A DNA stretch of 64,000 bases from Maea johnstoni (GCA_963942565.1 OZ012694.1:31574357-31638356); one strand, 5' to 3'; numbered from the stretch's first letter, positions 1-59,218 are shown. The notes: a model not told the origin generated them from the letters alone. Made by a program: numbers and translations.

Positions 1-996
1 TCTCCTTTCAATCTACTGCCTCTTGTGTATATTTGTTGTCATGTATTACAAAGAATTTGCATTCAGTGATGGCTATCAAGTCCTTATAAAGTATGTGTAT
101 GTTCTCAAACGACCAGTCACTGTCTTTGTTTATGTCCTAACCTAAATAATTCTTAGAGTATGACTTTCATCGTGTAAATATATCACATGGTATATATTTT
201 CTCCATTCCAAACTCATTTCCTCTCCATCCCGTGTCCCGACACTCCCTTGTCTATTTGTCCATTATATTAGTGAAATATATAAGGATCATAGGTTTAAGG
301 CTTCAGTAGTAACTGATTTCAGCTGTGGTAAATGGATACAGCAATGGCATTTTTAGCCCAATCCAGGGTCTTTAGGGTGGATCTTGAAAGGAGTCCCCAA
401 AATTTGGCATCGTAAAAAAATTCTGATATAGAATATTTTGAGGGAGATCATAATATCTTTGTGACTTATGGAAAGATATTAAGAAAATGCATGATACCTT
501 ATGATAATGTACAATACTTAATAAGAAAACATTCATTACGTCCTAGCATTTACATTGGAGGGATTTAAAAAAATATATTTGCAGGAAATTGACATTTTAA
601 GAAATTACTGATCAAAATATTGGGTGTTTCCCTTTCAAAGGTCTGGTTGTCCAAATGACCTCTAGACCTTCTGCTGGCTATTAGACCCTGGTTACATCTA
701 TAAACTCCCTACATAAGTAGTTTATATACACCCCCGTTAACTTTTACCTGTGTGTGATTTTACTAGGAGAAAATCTTGATTAAGTATTTGACTCTCACAC
801 TGGCAATGCAATCACTAATTGAAATAATAATTATTGATTTTCAAGTGCCTTATTCTTAGAACAATGTGATACTCTAGTACTAAGTATCACCTTTTATCTA
901 TAACTGATAGGTTAAGTACTTACTAACCTTAGATTAAGAGTGTGTGAGTGTGTTTTTGGTTATAACAACAGCATGTTGGTTTTATTTCTATGGCAG

Positions 997-1020
997 AAGA
1001 CTTAGATAGGCTGGATACAG
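997..1020 (+). CDS. Candidate 24-nt micro-exon upstream of CFAP46-like exon 1
   Basis: A good acceptor (TTTATTTCTATGGCAG) is followed by 24 bases and a GTAAAT donor. With phase 1 in and phase 1 out it would encode (E)DLDRLDT and join exon 1 without breaking frame. It is short enough to arise by chance, and skipping it also keeps frame. No transcript evidence is available. Confidence 0.3.
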
Positions 1021-2196
1021 GTAAATTGCATTTTTTAAATCCATTAACATCTGGAGAATACACATAATATCTCACATATGGAAATATTGTGATAACCACC
1101 TAATACTTTGAGAAGTATTTCACTGTTAGGATTTACAATTTTTTTAAAAATATTTTTCAAATATTACAAAATTCAACCCACCCATGCCTAGAGATCTCCT
1201 TGGTGAGGATTGAACCTGTCATACTTTTGAAAATTCCTTTGGAATTGAGCATAAAAATGCAAAATATTTGATAGAGGGTTGTAAATGGAGTTCTAATGAA
1301 CAACTCTCCTTCAAATGTTTTCTAAAAATTGCTTTTACTAGAGAGATATTTACCAAAGTTGACAGGGGGTTTTGGCCGCTACAGGCATGAACAGGTTAAC
1401 CTGTTCATGTAGCGCCCAAATGCGCCTGACTATTTTAGTGATATCTTCCCATAAAAAGCAATTTTCATAAAATACTTAGAGAAGAAATGTCGATCAGAGA
1501 CTAACTAACAACTCTCTTTCAAATATTTTTCCAATATATGATTTATTCCGGACCTACTTTCAAAAGTATAATAGGTCCAGACGACACTTGGCATGAATGG
1601 GTTAAAGACCCTGTGTGCACTCCAGGTGGAAATGGGTTAACTCATTGATGCTCAGAGTACCCAGGTGACCTTGACCTTGACCCAATTTCATCTATCTCAA
1701 CTACTTCTTTTTTTTTAATTTTCTCTAAAATATAGATGTTTTTTCAACAAAAATAATCATCAAGAATTGGTAAACTTTAAACAATTGTACAAACAATGAT
1801 ATCAGTATTGTCCATATCTAAATATACAGTATAGGAGAAAATAAGATATGGTGCCTCCACCACTCCTGCCATTTTGCCCCTAGGTGAGGACCAGTGAGGT
1901 GTATGTGGTGGAGTAAAAGCCTAGGAACCCGCCTAACTACCTAACCGCCTAACCCCAAGTCAAGTTTTTCTCGCATGACACAATCAGGATTCAAACCCAG
2001 GCAGTATTGAGAGACAGCTAGCAGTCAGGTTTTGTCTTGTCGCATGTTTTGTGGCGTGCGACAATGCGACAGTTTTGACACCCCTGGCCAGTAGTAACCC
2101 CTTAGACCACTTAGCTATCAAGGCAGGCCGTTGTATACTTCAAACTGATTTGGCATCCCTAAGACTTAGTATTCCTGGTTCCCCTTCAAACCTAGG

Positions 2197-2550
2197 GGCC
2201 TGTCCTGATGGCTGAGTGGTCTAGGTGTTTCCACTGACTGCTAGCTGTCTCTCACCACTGAGGGTCTGCCCTGATGGCCGAGTGGTCTAAGGCGTTTTAA
2301 CTGACTGCTAGCTAGCTGTCTCTCACCACTGAGGGCCTGCCCTGATGGCCGGGTGGTCTGAGTCATTTCCACTGACTGTTAACTGTCTCCCACCACTGCT
2401 TGGTTTTTAATTCCAGCCGGGACATCTGAGGAAGTTGCCAGTGACTTGGTGTTAGGCAGTATTCTTCAATGGGTACTCTAGTTACCTCCACCAGTTACAA
2501 CTGGCTAGTCACAACTTAGCCACAAAATGGCAGAAAAAGTGACATAAATT
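2197..2550 (+). repeat. tRNA-derived SINE with triplicated head
   Basis: Box A-like TGGCCGAGTGGTCTAAGG and a body shared with the copies at 51.4 and 58.4 kb (AAGTTGCCAGTGACTTGG, TTACAACTGGCTAGTCA). The first about 70 bases are repeated three times before the body. The head resembles a Ser/Leu-type tRNA. Confidence 0.8.
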
Positions 2551-3721
2551 GTTATTTAAATTCCCATTCCAACAATGAAAACCTGGTTATTCGGAGCACA
2601 AATGAATCAATGTTAACTTAGTCAAAAGTAGATTTATGGGTGTAAAGGATCTGTGAATATTATTTGTTTTCTTCTTGCAAATAAATTCTCATTGTAATAT
2701 TATACTTAGAATAAGTATATTCTTATTTTTTAATTGGTGCATTTGTGGGAAGATTTTTTATGTCAATACGAAAATTTGTGTATTTCTTTTATTTGTTCTT
2801 CACTTGACCCTAACCCTGAATAGCTTTATTTGAATTAAATTTTAATCTTTAAATTCCACTCTGATTTGCTACATTTGCAAATATCTTCTTAATGTTGTTT
2901 AAATTGTATGCAAACTATTTCAGTCCATGGTTGTGCACCATGAATTATACTACTGTAGAATGGCTAATTTTTCCATGAGTTTTATTTTCCCATTTTTTCC
3001 TGAATGCTTTCAAACAGGAATAAACAACATAGGAAAAAACAATACAGTACATGTCATGACTTAATAAACACGGATAAATCATTGTCCTTACTCATTAATA
3101 TTTAGTTTTTGGTATACTAAAATTAAAAATCTACATAAAACAGGAAAATTAGAAAAGGAAAAAACATTTCCGAAATATTAGAAATGGAAACACTGAAAAA
3201 TGAAAAATTAGGGAAAATTGTTACACAGAAAAATTAGCCATTCTACAGTATTTAACATAATCTTCAAAATTTTGCCTACTATTTTTCTGTTGTTGTTGTT
3301 GTCTACTTAGCCTGTTGGTAAAAGATGTCGGGCTTTCAGGCGTGGGATCCTGGGTTTGAACCTGCTGGCTGTTCATTAGCAGGTTGTCTTGGTTACTAAT
3401 CACTGTATGGTTGGTGTTGTACATGGTACAGTGCTGGCATTTAATTCCTGCAATAAATGCATACCCGATTGCCACCCAGTTTCCTGGGCATGGTTGCAGG
3501 ATGACCTCACAACTGATCGCAGCTTTTATTTGCGTGGGTCATTCATGTGCTTGGCTTATCTATTTGACATGTTAACTATGGGTTTTGTACAACCAGGCAC
3601 TGGCAGACTTCCAGTTGACTGGTGCAGGAATTGAATGACTGTACTGTATATGGTACATTGGCAGGTGTAGTGAGAAGACAGTATCTTTTGGTTTCATAAT
3701 TCTATATGGTCCCACTATAAA

Positions 3722-3934
3722 TTAACCCTTCCAATGCGGAGGCTACTTTGTCTAAAGCACAAGGATGCAAATATTTTTGAAAACCATCTCAACCCTGTCA
3801 TCTTGGTAATCATTGATAAGCTATTGCTGAGTACTCTCAGATGAATACCCATGTGCCAGGGTTTCAGTTCTTTTTTAGTTTTTTTTGCATCATTTTGTAT
3901 TGGCAAATTTAGCCACCAGCAGCATAAGGGTTAA
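3722..3934 (+). mobile_element. TTAA-flanked MITE, family A (piggyBac-like)
   Basis: About 205 bases between TTAA duplicates, starting CCCTTCCAATGC and ending AGCATAAGGG, with short inverted ends. The interior is conserved (TCGTCCAAAGCACAAGGATG-like, GCTGAGTACTCTCAGATGAG). Further copies: 14849-15062, 23317-23529, 24533-24747, 25927-26136, 38573-38788, 50926-51122, 57708-57922 and 59585-59783 (+); 9037-9248, 28036-28230 and 33525-33737 (-). TTAA target duplication and CCC ends are the mark of piggyBac-type elements; no transposase is present. Confidence 0.8.
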
Positions 3935-4800
3935 GTTTTTGGAAGCAATGTGATACATAACAAACAAACAAACACACAAACAAGTAAACAAATACACATC
4001 TACATGCTGTAGGTAGCAGGTGCCACTGTACTGAACTGGTATTTTATTCCTTCATTTTATTCCAATCCAATCAATTGACCGCAGATAGTTTTTCAACAGT
4101 CTTCAAAATTCAAGATGATTAGATTAATAATCAAGGCTTATAGACATCTAGAATTATTATATTGGTCAAATCTGTTGAGTATATCATTCTATTAGAAAAA
4201 TATTAGAAATGATCATCGAAGGGGTAGGTGTGGTTTCTAGATAGTGCTTTTGTCTATTGAATATGAAAAAGTCCTTTAGATATAACTTGACATGGTTAAC
4301 AATTGTACTGAACATGTATATTATTTTATCTTAGACATCTTTGTGATGTTGCAATTATTTCTGAAGAAGACTTAAACCAGAACTTGATAGCTTATACACA
4401 TATTTTAATGTTTATACACACGTTTCAATTTGTATACACACATTTCAATTTTTATACACACATTTTAATGTTTATACACATATTTCAATGTTAAAATGCA
4501 TGTTTTATTTTTTATTGTGAATATCTAATGTTATCAGCGTCACAAGAGATATGAAGAGTTGAGATGAAAACTAAGAGATCACATTTAATACTAATTGCAA
4601 TATATTGTACAACTTCAGGCAATAGATAGGTCTTGGAGCTTTGAAAAACGTCAAAATTCTTGCTCTATGGAAGCACTGTTCTTTTATTCTAAATCTTTCT
4701 TGTTATGTCCTTTGAAGAAAAAAAAACGTTGGTGACTGATGGAGTAATGATATATTTGATAGAAACTCTGCTCACAATCGTGTCTGTGATGATTTTTTAG

Positions 4801-40159
<35,359 letters not shown>

Positions 40160-40330
40160 AAATTTGTTTCTTTTGTTGTTTGTAAATTGCCTTGACTTAT
40201 CAAGGTTTTACCTGTAATTAAAATTTAAGACACAAGACTCTGCTCACCAAGAAGCACAAAAGTATTATGTACTTTTTGGGAAATTTGATAAAGATGTAAA
40301 ATATACATTTGAAACCAGAATAAATCTGGT
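40160..40330 (+). other. 3' UTR of the CFAP46-like gene with a candidate poly(A) signal
   Basis: The sequence after the stop is AT-rich and non-coding. An AATAAA hexamer lies at 40319-40324, about 160 bases past the stop, and is the first plausible poly(A) signal on this strand. Confidence 0.45.
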
Positions 40331-41885
40331 GAAATTTGCTGTTTTTGAAGTCTCACTGCCCTATTCTAGAAGCAGTTTTATTTTCCCACATAGTTTGACT
40401 TTTAAAAAGACCAGGAACTTTTCCTTTTTTGTTTTGAGTGCACTTTCTTTTTCAATTGGAATTGCTTCAGAATCCGAAAGAATGGTTTGTTGTTCCTTTT
40501 GTTAAGCCTTTCAGAAGGTATGCATATATTACATATCATGTTTCTGTTTTGTGGTTCAAACTACATTTCATAGCAACAGTAGTGGTTTTATAATGTCCTA
40601 AAAATAACAGATGACAACTTATTTCATCAATAATATTGATTTATTTAATTTCAAACCCAATATAGTTGGTCATTAATGCAGGTGTAAGCTTGAATACATA
40701 AGTTGTGTGTATGAGTTGATATACTACAATATAACATGAATAAATTGTTTACATAAGCTATAAAGTAGCAACTTGTTTTTAATTCATTCTCTTCAGTTCT
40801 CTCCATGGTGTTCAACTCTAAGAATCCTAGAGCACAGCAATGTTTGGTAGCCAAAATGCAAGAAATGGTTAAAAAAAAAGTTTACATGTGGCACAAACAA
40901 ATAAACCTTAATATAAAAATTTAACACATGCATTAATCAATGCACAATGAAAGTTGGCAGTTTTCACATGTTTTATGACATACATATATAAACAAAATAC
41001 ATAGTATGATACAGAAAATCTCTGAAAGGCTCTACTAGTTGTGCTACACGAAAGTTTGCCCAGTTCAACAGTACTAAATAGAATTTACCTGTCGCATATT
41101 TTGAAACCTCTGTCTAAGGGTGTCCAACTCTCACACCAGTCTTTAAAATGTGCTAGAGGCCAAATCCGTCAAACACTGTTTAACTCGCCAAATTATCAGA
41201 CTGCATGGCCAGTAGAGCCATGTATTATTCTATAGTATGCATATTTCATTTAACAAGTGAACTCCATCATTTTAATGGGTATTATCTATTGCACATGGGG
41301 GTGTCCAGTATATATATGGATATATGGTAAATATTATAGTTCCACTGATGAAAAATTTGTAAACCATTTAACACAGTAATAGTGCTATGCTCCAGGACTG
41401 ATCATCTGTGCTCCAGGACGTTGGTTCTTGGACACCCCTGTCTGTCGTCCCATCGACGGGATAACACTATGCCTATCACCTTCACAAAGATGTTTGATTG
41501 TCTCAATACGCTTGACCCATTGATCCCCAGGCTGCCTCAAATAGGCTAGTGAGGATGTCCCTTTAATTAAAGCAGCACCTGGGAAATATATTTCACCCAT
41601 TTACATTTAGAGCAACCAAATGATGTTGGACGATTTTAGAAATATTTCACTTGCAAAATCATTTTCTTGAAAACATTTGAAGGAGAAATGTGGATCAGAG
41701 GCCAAACATCACCTCTCATTCAAATATCTTGTGAACTTTTGCTTTAGTTTTTTTCAAAATTATGAGAAAACCAGACAATGATGAACGGGTTAACAGTCAT
41801 TGAGGATTTCAACAACAACAGGAAACTAGCCCTCAGTTAAACTACTGGCAAAAATACTATAGTATGAAAGCTAGTCCCAAGTACT

Positions 41886-42121
41886 TAACCCATTAATGCT
41901 CACAACGGCCAAAAGCAGTCTGACAATTTCAATGAAATCTTGCAGGCAAAAGTTAATTAAGTTGAGAAAATATTTAATGGAGAAATGTTGTTTAGAACTT
42001 TATCCACAACTCTCCTTCAAATCATTTGTAAAATCATTCTTAATTCCATAGTTATCATCAAAGTTATCAAAGATCCAGACAACATTTTCAAGAAGATCTC
42101 TTAAGCATTAATGGGTTATAA
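41886..42121. mobile_element. TTAA-type MITE, family B
   Basis: It begins TTAACCCATTAATGC and ends GCATTAATGGGTTATA, so about 14 bases of inverted ends next to a TTAA/TTAT target. The interior motif is GGAGAAATGTTG and AACTCTCCTTCAAAT. Related, more decayed copies: about 1340-1610, 20421-20570, 27216-27430, 41610-41795, 50411-50630, 51955-52147 and 53655-53840. Confidence 0.7.
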
Positions 42122-42223
42122 GATAGCACAAATCTGCTGAATGGAGATGATTAGATCAGATTCAAAACTGACATCATAGAGTTATGTATTAGTAGCAGGA
42201 TTTTTCAAATGATAATTATAAGT

Positions 42224-42575
42224 ACTCCATTCCAAAAATGCAGATTGTATTCCAATTGCATTCAGAATGCATTCTTATGCCCCAGCAAGCATTTCAAGAA
42301 TCACTACCCATCCAAGCAGTCCATGCTAAGCAGTCCAAATTTGCATTCATTCATTTAAATGATTTGGTGTTGTGGGCATGCAATTGGAATGCATTACGAT
42401 TGCAATCGGAATGCATTCCGAATGTATATGGATTACATTCGGAATGCATTGGGAATGCTCCCCGTATGCATCTGGAATGTTCCATGAATGTATTTGGAAT
42501 GTATTCCGAATGTAATGATAAATTCGCATTCGAATGCAAATTTGGGAGGCTTATGGAATGCACTCCATTTTGGTA
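42224..42575. repeat. GGAATGCATTC-rich element with inverted ends
   Basis: A dozen or so variants of the self-complementary GGAATGCATTC and GGAATGTATTCC lie between ACTCCATTCC at the left and its partner near 42570. The interior core includes TTCGGAATGCATTGGGAATG. It is open in several frames only because of this short-period composition. Confidence 0.7.
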
Positions 42576-43159
42576 AGGGAACTGTCACACAGCTTGAATT
42601 TGGACTGCTAAAGATTTCCCTTTACAGCACTGCTGGAGGGTGTTTGCGCTACATTTAATTTGTGCATACAAGCACTCAAACTAAACCATATATAAGCAGG
42701 ATATCTATTTGAAGCATGTTATTTTGGTGCTGTCATGGGGAGCGCGAAAATCAAATGCCTGGAAAGCATAACAGTTATACAGTACTGTGATTGGTACGAG
42801 AACAGATTTGTTTGGTTTTATTTTTTTTTTCTTAAGCTAATGTTTGAGTAATAGGGTCATGCAAACACATTCTACACATTATACATTATATATGAACATA
42901 CATGTATCAAGGAATATAAGGTTGTGAATATTATTAAAAAAAGTATTCGTAAAAAAAGATTGTCCAAAACTGAATGACTCCTACAATCAACAAAAACATT
43001 GATATAGAGCTCATCATCATGTTATTCATGTCAATAAATCAAGCGATAAAAATAGTACAAACTTCAAAATAACACCTCCACTATATATTTTAGTGCTTTG
43101 CAAAATTGCAGCTTCTGGAATTATCATTTGCACCTTGGAAGGGGAAAAACATATTCGTT

Positions 43160-43416
43160 TTTCCTTTTATTTAACTTTATTTGTATTAATCTGTATTTAC
43201 AAAACTAAATTAAAAGACATCATTGCTAAATAATCCTCATGTAGAATTAGGTCTACCAGTTGGTTCTGTGGAGTTCTTGTTGGTAGAGTTAGTTCAAAGT
43301 TCACTGTGTACTTATACATTCAGAGCATATCATGCCAGTCATTAAGTCATTTTGTAACTGGAGGAGCATTGCTAAAATGTCCCCATATCATGCTGTGTTG
43401 AAGGGAATTGCTGTGA
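43160..43416 (-). other. 3' UTR of the macro-RING-DTC gene with candidate poly(A) signals
   Basis: On the minus strand AATAAA hexamers lie at 43181-43176 and 43171-43166, about 240 bases past the stop at 43417. Nothing coding is visible between. Confidence 0.45.
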
Positions 43417-52401
<8,985 letters not shown>

Positions 52402-52473
52402 CTGAACAAAACATAGAGATGGGCTCACTGGCGACATCTAGTGGTTTCATTAATTATGGTTCTGCTTAAGCTA

Positions 52474-52555
<82 letters not shown>

Positions 52556-53654
52556 ATTTTGTCCCATGCATAAGGGTATGACACAAATTTAAAAATTGCG
52601 GGCTTTGCTATTGAAATCTACAAAGTTGTGATTCAAATTTACAATTGGCAGGTATTGGTGTATTAATCGCTGTTGTCAGTATACTGGTATACATGTATCT
52701 AAACTGTTCAGATGATTTTACTTTGGAATCTTTCAGAATAACATATCAATACGATATGATACCTGTTAAGAAACAGATTAAATGTAAATGAAACTTGGCT
52801 GACTCAGTCCTATCCAGGTTCTTGGTAGGACTTAGCTTTTACTTTCAGTTTCAGATATACTGAAGTGCTGTATTTAGTATAGGTTAGAGGACGGAAAGAG
52901 TGTTTTATGGAAATTAAACCACGAGCTTTAGCGAGTTGGTTTGATGAACATAAAACATGAGTGAAGTACTCTAACACATTTAGCACTCAGTGTCCACTAC
53001 AATGCTGGATTCTGATTGGTCTAGCCTGACCAAATGTTTGTTTTTGCCCTATTTTATTACTGTGCATTCTCATATTAATTAATACAATGGGTCTCTGTGG
53101 ATTCTCATAGAGTACGCTTTCAGTATTTTATGAAAAATAGAGCACGGCAATGCTGGCTTCTGATTGGTCCAAACCGCCTAGCTGTGTGCTAATGGGCCAT
53201 TAGGGTCAATGGGCATTATATCAAACACAAGACGATGACTCACTTCACCAAGGATGGCTTTCATAGTTTCTGTTTCAATTTAAATTTCCTGCCACTTCCT
53301 CCAATTGATTATACTGGAGATACACATTTTGTCTTTACTTATAACAACCGGTGTGCCAGACCAAAAGTCCAATCGTCTACTTTTAGGTCAACTGCATTAA
53401 AAACATGACTAAGAGGGTTTTTAGTAAAATATGACAGTGTTTTTTATTGTAGGATTCAATACATTTTAAGGCTCAAAATAGAGTGAAAAAAATATATAAT
53501 ATTGATCCATATTTCCTCTCTTAGGCAGATATCTTTCCTAGAAAATTATATTATGATCATTAATTTCTTGTTCAATTCATCTCATTGTTATTCTTTTTTT
53601 CTATCTATTCAAAAATATAACAATTTTTAACAAAAGAAATTCCACAATAAATCA

Positions 53655-53968
53655 ATTCAAAGCCCAAAAGCAGCTGGGCAATTTTGATAAACATTGTACT
53701 TGTAGGCAAAAGCGTAAGTAGGAAAGTATTTGATGTAGAAATGTTAATCAAAATGATACCAACATTTTTTCCTCAAGCATTTTGTCAAATCATTCTCAAT
53801 TTCAAAGTTACTGTCAAAAGTATCAGCATTGATGGGTTAAAGAAAGAGTATAGGTATATGATTACTATATGATCATGATGTATTAATACATAAAAAAAGA
53901 AGATAATGATAATAATAATGATGATCGATTATAATAATAATAATAATAATATTAATAATAATAATAAC

Positions 53969-54027
<59 letters not shown>

Positions 54028-54190
54028 TAAAAACATATGACTGATCTTATAAACTAAACATCTTTCATTTCTAATTCTACGACCCACTTCCTTGTTCTGC
54101 CCGCCATCTAATGCCATAAATTAGTAAATGTATTGCTCTAAAATCAAAAATAAATAAATAAATATTGCTGTAAAATGCATTTATGTTTTA
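53655..54190. repeat. First intron of the macro-RING-DTC gene: MITE remnant and (AAT)n array
   Basis: A decayed family B element (53655-53840) is followed by an (AAT)n array at 53905-54027. The rest of the 52.4-54.2 kb stretch holds the (TA)n run at 52472-52552 and otherwise featureless AT-rich sequence. Confidence 0.7.
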
Positions 54191-54197
54191 GACTAAC

Positions 54198-54290
54198 CTC
54201 TCAGAAAGAAGATACGAGAGTCATCTGTCGCACACTGTCTGTCTGTACGTCGTCTCTACAGCTTACTTGGCCTACTGAGGAGACTGATCA
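54198..54290 (-). other. Probable non-coding first exon of the macro-RING-DTC gene
   Basis: The minus strand ends this stretch with CTGAGAG followed by a GTTAGT donor at 54197-54192. It holds no long frame and lies about 1.8 kb upstream of the coding exon, whose 5' edge is itself an acceptor. The 5' limit is a guess set by the cluster of regulatory motifs just upstream. Confidence 0.4.
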
Positions 54291-54316
54291 CTGCGAAACG
54301 TTATATTCACAGAAAT

Positions 54317-54369
54317 GGGAATTTCCTGGAAACGTCAAAGGGGATTCCCCTGTCAAACGAGTGACGTCA
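54317..54369 (-). promoter_or_regulatory. Immune-type promoter cluster: two kB sites, a GAS site and a CRE
   Basis: Perfect consensus matches are packed in 53 bases: GGGAATTTCC (54317-54326, NF-kB), TTCCTGGAA (54323-54331, STAT/GAS, overlapping the first kB site), GGGGATTCCCC (54340-54350, palindromic kB) and TGACGTCA (54362-54369, CRE/ATF). They sit directly upstream of the probable first exon of the macro-RING-DTC gene. In humans the PARP9/DTX3L pair is driven by an interferon-gamma-responsive promoter, so the setting fits. Site occupancy is not shown. Confidence 0.6.
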
Positions 54370-54424
54370 TTATATTAAATAAGACGCCCTGCCATCTATT
54401 GACAGAAGAGTGAACTAGAAACTT

Positions 54425-54535
54425 ATGATCTTGGAATTCCCTAACTAGGGTTAGGGTTAGAGTCAGGGTTAGGAATCAGGTCCAGGGTTAGGTAAACCCT
54501 AAACCTAACCCTGGTTAGGGGATTCCAAGATCATG
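54425..54535. repeat. Telomere-like TTAGGG repeats within an inverted repeat
   Basis: TGATCTTGGAATTCCCTAAC at the left and GTTAGGGGATTCCAAGATCA at the right are about 20-base inverted ends. Between them are irregular TTAGGG units on one strand and CCCTAA on the other. Confidence 0.75.
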
Positions 54536-55265
54536 TTTCCTTGACCTCCTTCCTGAGGACTGCGCAGATATAGAGTCCCACTCCCTGTTCTGTTGTTATG
54601 GTCTCAACATTATGCCCATTTATTGATTTAAGATTTCCTTTAATGCTGCGCCTGCGGTTTAATATGTGATCTTTCATTTGCAAATTTGACAGTATAAATG
54701 TTTGTGAGGACTGAGGAATAACCAATACTAAGTATGTGTGGGACCTAATATTCTTTATAGTCTCCATGTGATGTAGTGCAATGGAAATTTATTGATTTTG
54801 ATGTGATAGTCCCACCTGGGGCTGGGGATTTCAGGTATTCAAGGGGTCACACACCTAATGATGTCTATGGCATAAATAAATGAAAAAATAAGTTTTATCA
54901 TTTACTACAGTAAAGGGGGTGTTTTAGTAAGACCAAATATTTCTATTTTCCACATGGGTCAGGTAAGTAAAAGGTCTTCTTTTGAGAACCCTCAGCAGTT
55001 ACTTTTTAATCTATATTCATGGACCTTAATACATATACATATATATATATACATGTATATATATATTTATTTTTTATATATATATAGATATAAATATATA
55101 TATATACATATATATTTATATATATATATACAGGTGAACTTTGATATGACAGACTCAATGGGACCAGGAAATTTGGTCCGTCATATACATATGACGAATA
55201 CTTGATATGCATCGGACTGGGACCAAGCATATATATATATTTATTTATATATATATATATGTATT

Positions 55266-55302
<37 letters not shown>

Positions 55303-55499
55303 TTATCACATGCTTGCCCTATATTCCCATTGTTGTGGCCATGTGGTAAAATTGATATAACATGTTCCGGAGTGAAAAAAACCCATATCAAGTGAAAAAA
55401 ACCCATATCAAGTGAAAAAAAACCATATCAAACCATATCACACCTTTTATTGTTGGCCTATTGTTAGTCTATTGTTGAAGAACAGCAGGCCCTGTGTTG

Positions 55500-55800
55500 A
55501 GTGTCCTTCTCATGACGTCAGTCCTTTGTTGGCCGGCCCATGACGTCATGACCTGTTTCAAGACGCCTGACCTATTCAAGATGGCGGCAGCTCTGTTGGA
55601 AGCCCCGCTTCGCCCAGAAGAGGCGTTATTAAAGTTGTAATGCATCGTAATTTCACAAGCTTCCCTACCGTTGAGGATTCAGGATGAGGGCATGAGCAGG
55701 CAAAACTGCTGTCACGTCATTTGCGCATACATATGCTGTTACAGATGCTCTTCAATGTTTGACAGAGCGCTCATACACGCGCGACCCACGGGTAATAAAC
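55500..55800 (+). promoter_or_regulatory. CpG-richer promoter-like segment with two CREs and a YY1-type motif
   Basis: Two perfect TGACGTCA sites lie at 55513-55520 and 55541-55548, followed by AAGATGGCGGC (55578-55588), the YY1 motif typical of start sites. The base composition is less AT-rich than its surroundings. The following ATG frame is only 19 codons. It could start an unannotated plus-strand transcript or be a distal promoter of the minus-strand gene. Confidence 0.35.
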
Positions 55801-55867
55801 AGGTTACATAATTTCTTCCTTAGTTTGTTTCTTTGAGTATAAATAAGCATGTAATAAACAGGTTACA

Positions 55868-56000
55868 TAATGGTTGTGGGTGTGATATGGTTTTATCGCT
55901 TGTGGCTGTATGATATCACTCACTCGTTCGCTACCGCTCACTCGTTCGTGATATCAAACAGCCACTCGCGATAAAAACCATATCACACCCACAACCATTA
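55868..56000. mobile_element. 133-bp near-perfect hairpin
   Basis: TAATGGTTGTGGGTGTGATA at the left is matched by its reverse complement at the right end. Arms of about 60 bases carry GATATCA and a CACTCGTTCG motif, around a centre at GCTACCGCTC. A direct repeat, AATAAACAGGTTACATAA, occurs at 55794 and again immediately left of the hairpin. Confidence 0.8.
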
Positions 56001-56098
56001 AGTCACCTATTTATATATATTTATATCTATATCTATATATATTTTTATATATTTATATATATATTTATATATATATATATATATATACATATATATAA

Positions 56099-56248
<150 letters not shown>

Positions 56249-56279
56249 TAATTGTGCTGCCATTCCATTCTCATTTTAG

Positions 56280-59040
<2,761 letters not shown>

Positions 59041-59218
59041 GTGATGAAAGAGAGGATTTTCTCAGTCTTAAGTTCTACCTTGTGAGTCAAATCACAAGGG
59101 CCCTTTGATTTCATCAAGTCTTTGTCTCTGTCTTGTGGATATTATTTACAAGTTTGTACCTTACTTGTGGATCAAATCATCTGGACTGATTAAAAAGCCT
59201 GCAATACGCCCACGTTGT

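Larger units (their letters stand above)
1..3200. other. Upstream intron sequence with repeats
   Basis: Apart from the candidate micro-exon at 997-1020, SINE copies (1905-2130, 2197-2550) and a decayed family B element (1340-1610), I see no exon-like sequence. It is probably intron of the CFAP46-like gene, whose 5' part must lie to the left. Confidence 0.5.
40331..43100. other. Intergenic region between two converging genes
   Basis: No exon-like reading frame is seen on either strand. It holds two TTAA-type elements (about 41610-41795 and 41886-42121), a GGAATGCATTC-rich inverted element (42224-42575) and otherwise AT-rich unique sequence. Confidence 0.6.

Noticed and set aside
4330-4400. 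Possible exon after a TTATCTTAG acceptor
   Set aside because: One frame stays open briefly but no donor follows and the sequence runs into a TTTATACACACA tandem repeat.
42238-42576. 112-codon frame and opposing frames rich in His/Asn/Ser
   Set aside because: Explained by the GGAATGCATTC short-period repeat.
54425-54535. Chromosome end or telomere
   Set aside because: The TTAGGG units are few, irregular, in both orientations and internal; genes lie on both sides.
55581-55640. 19-codon ATG frame after the YY1-type motif
   Set aside because: Too short to support as a gene; kept only as part of the promoter-like entry.
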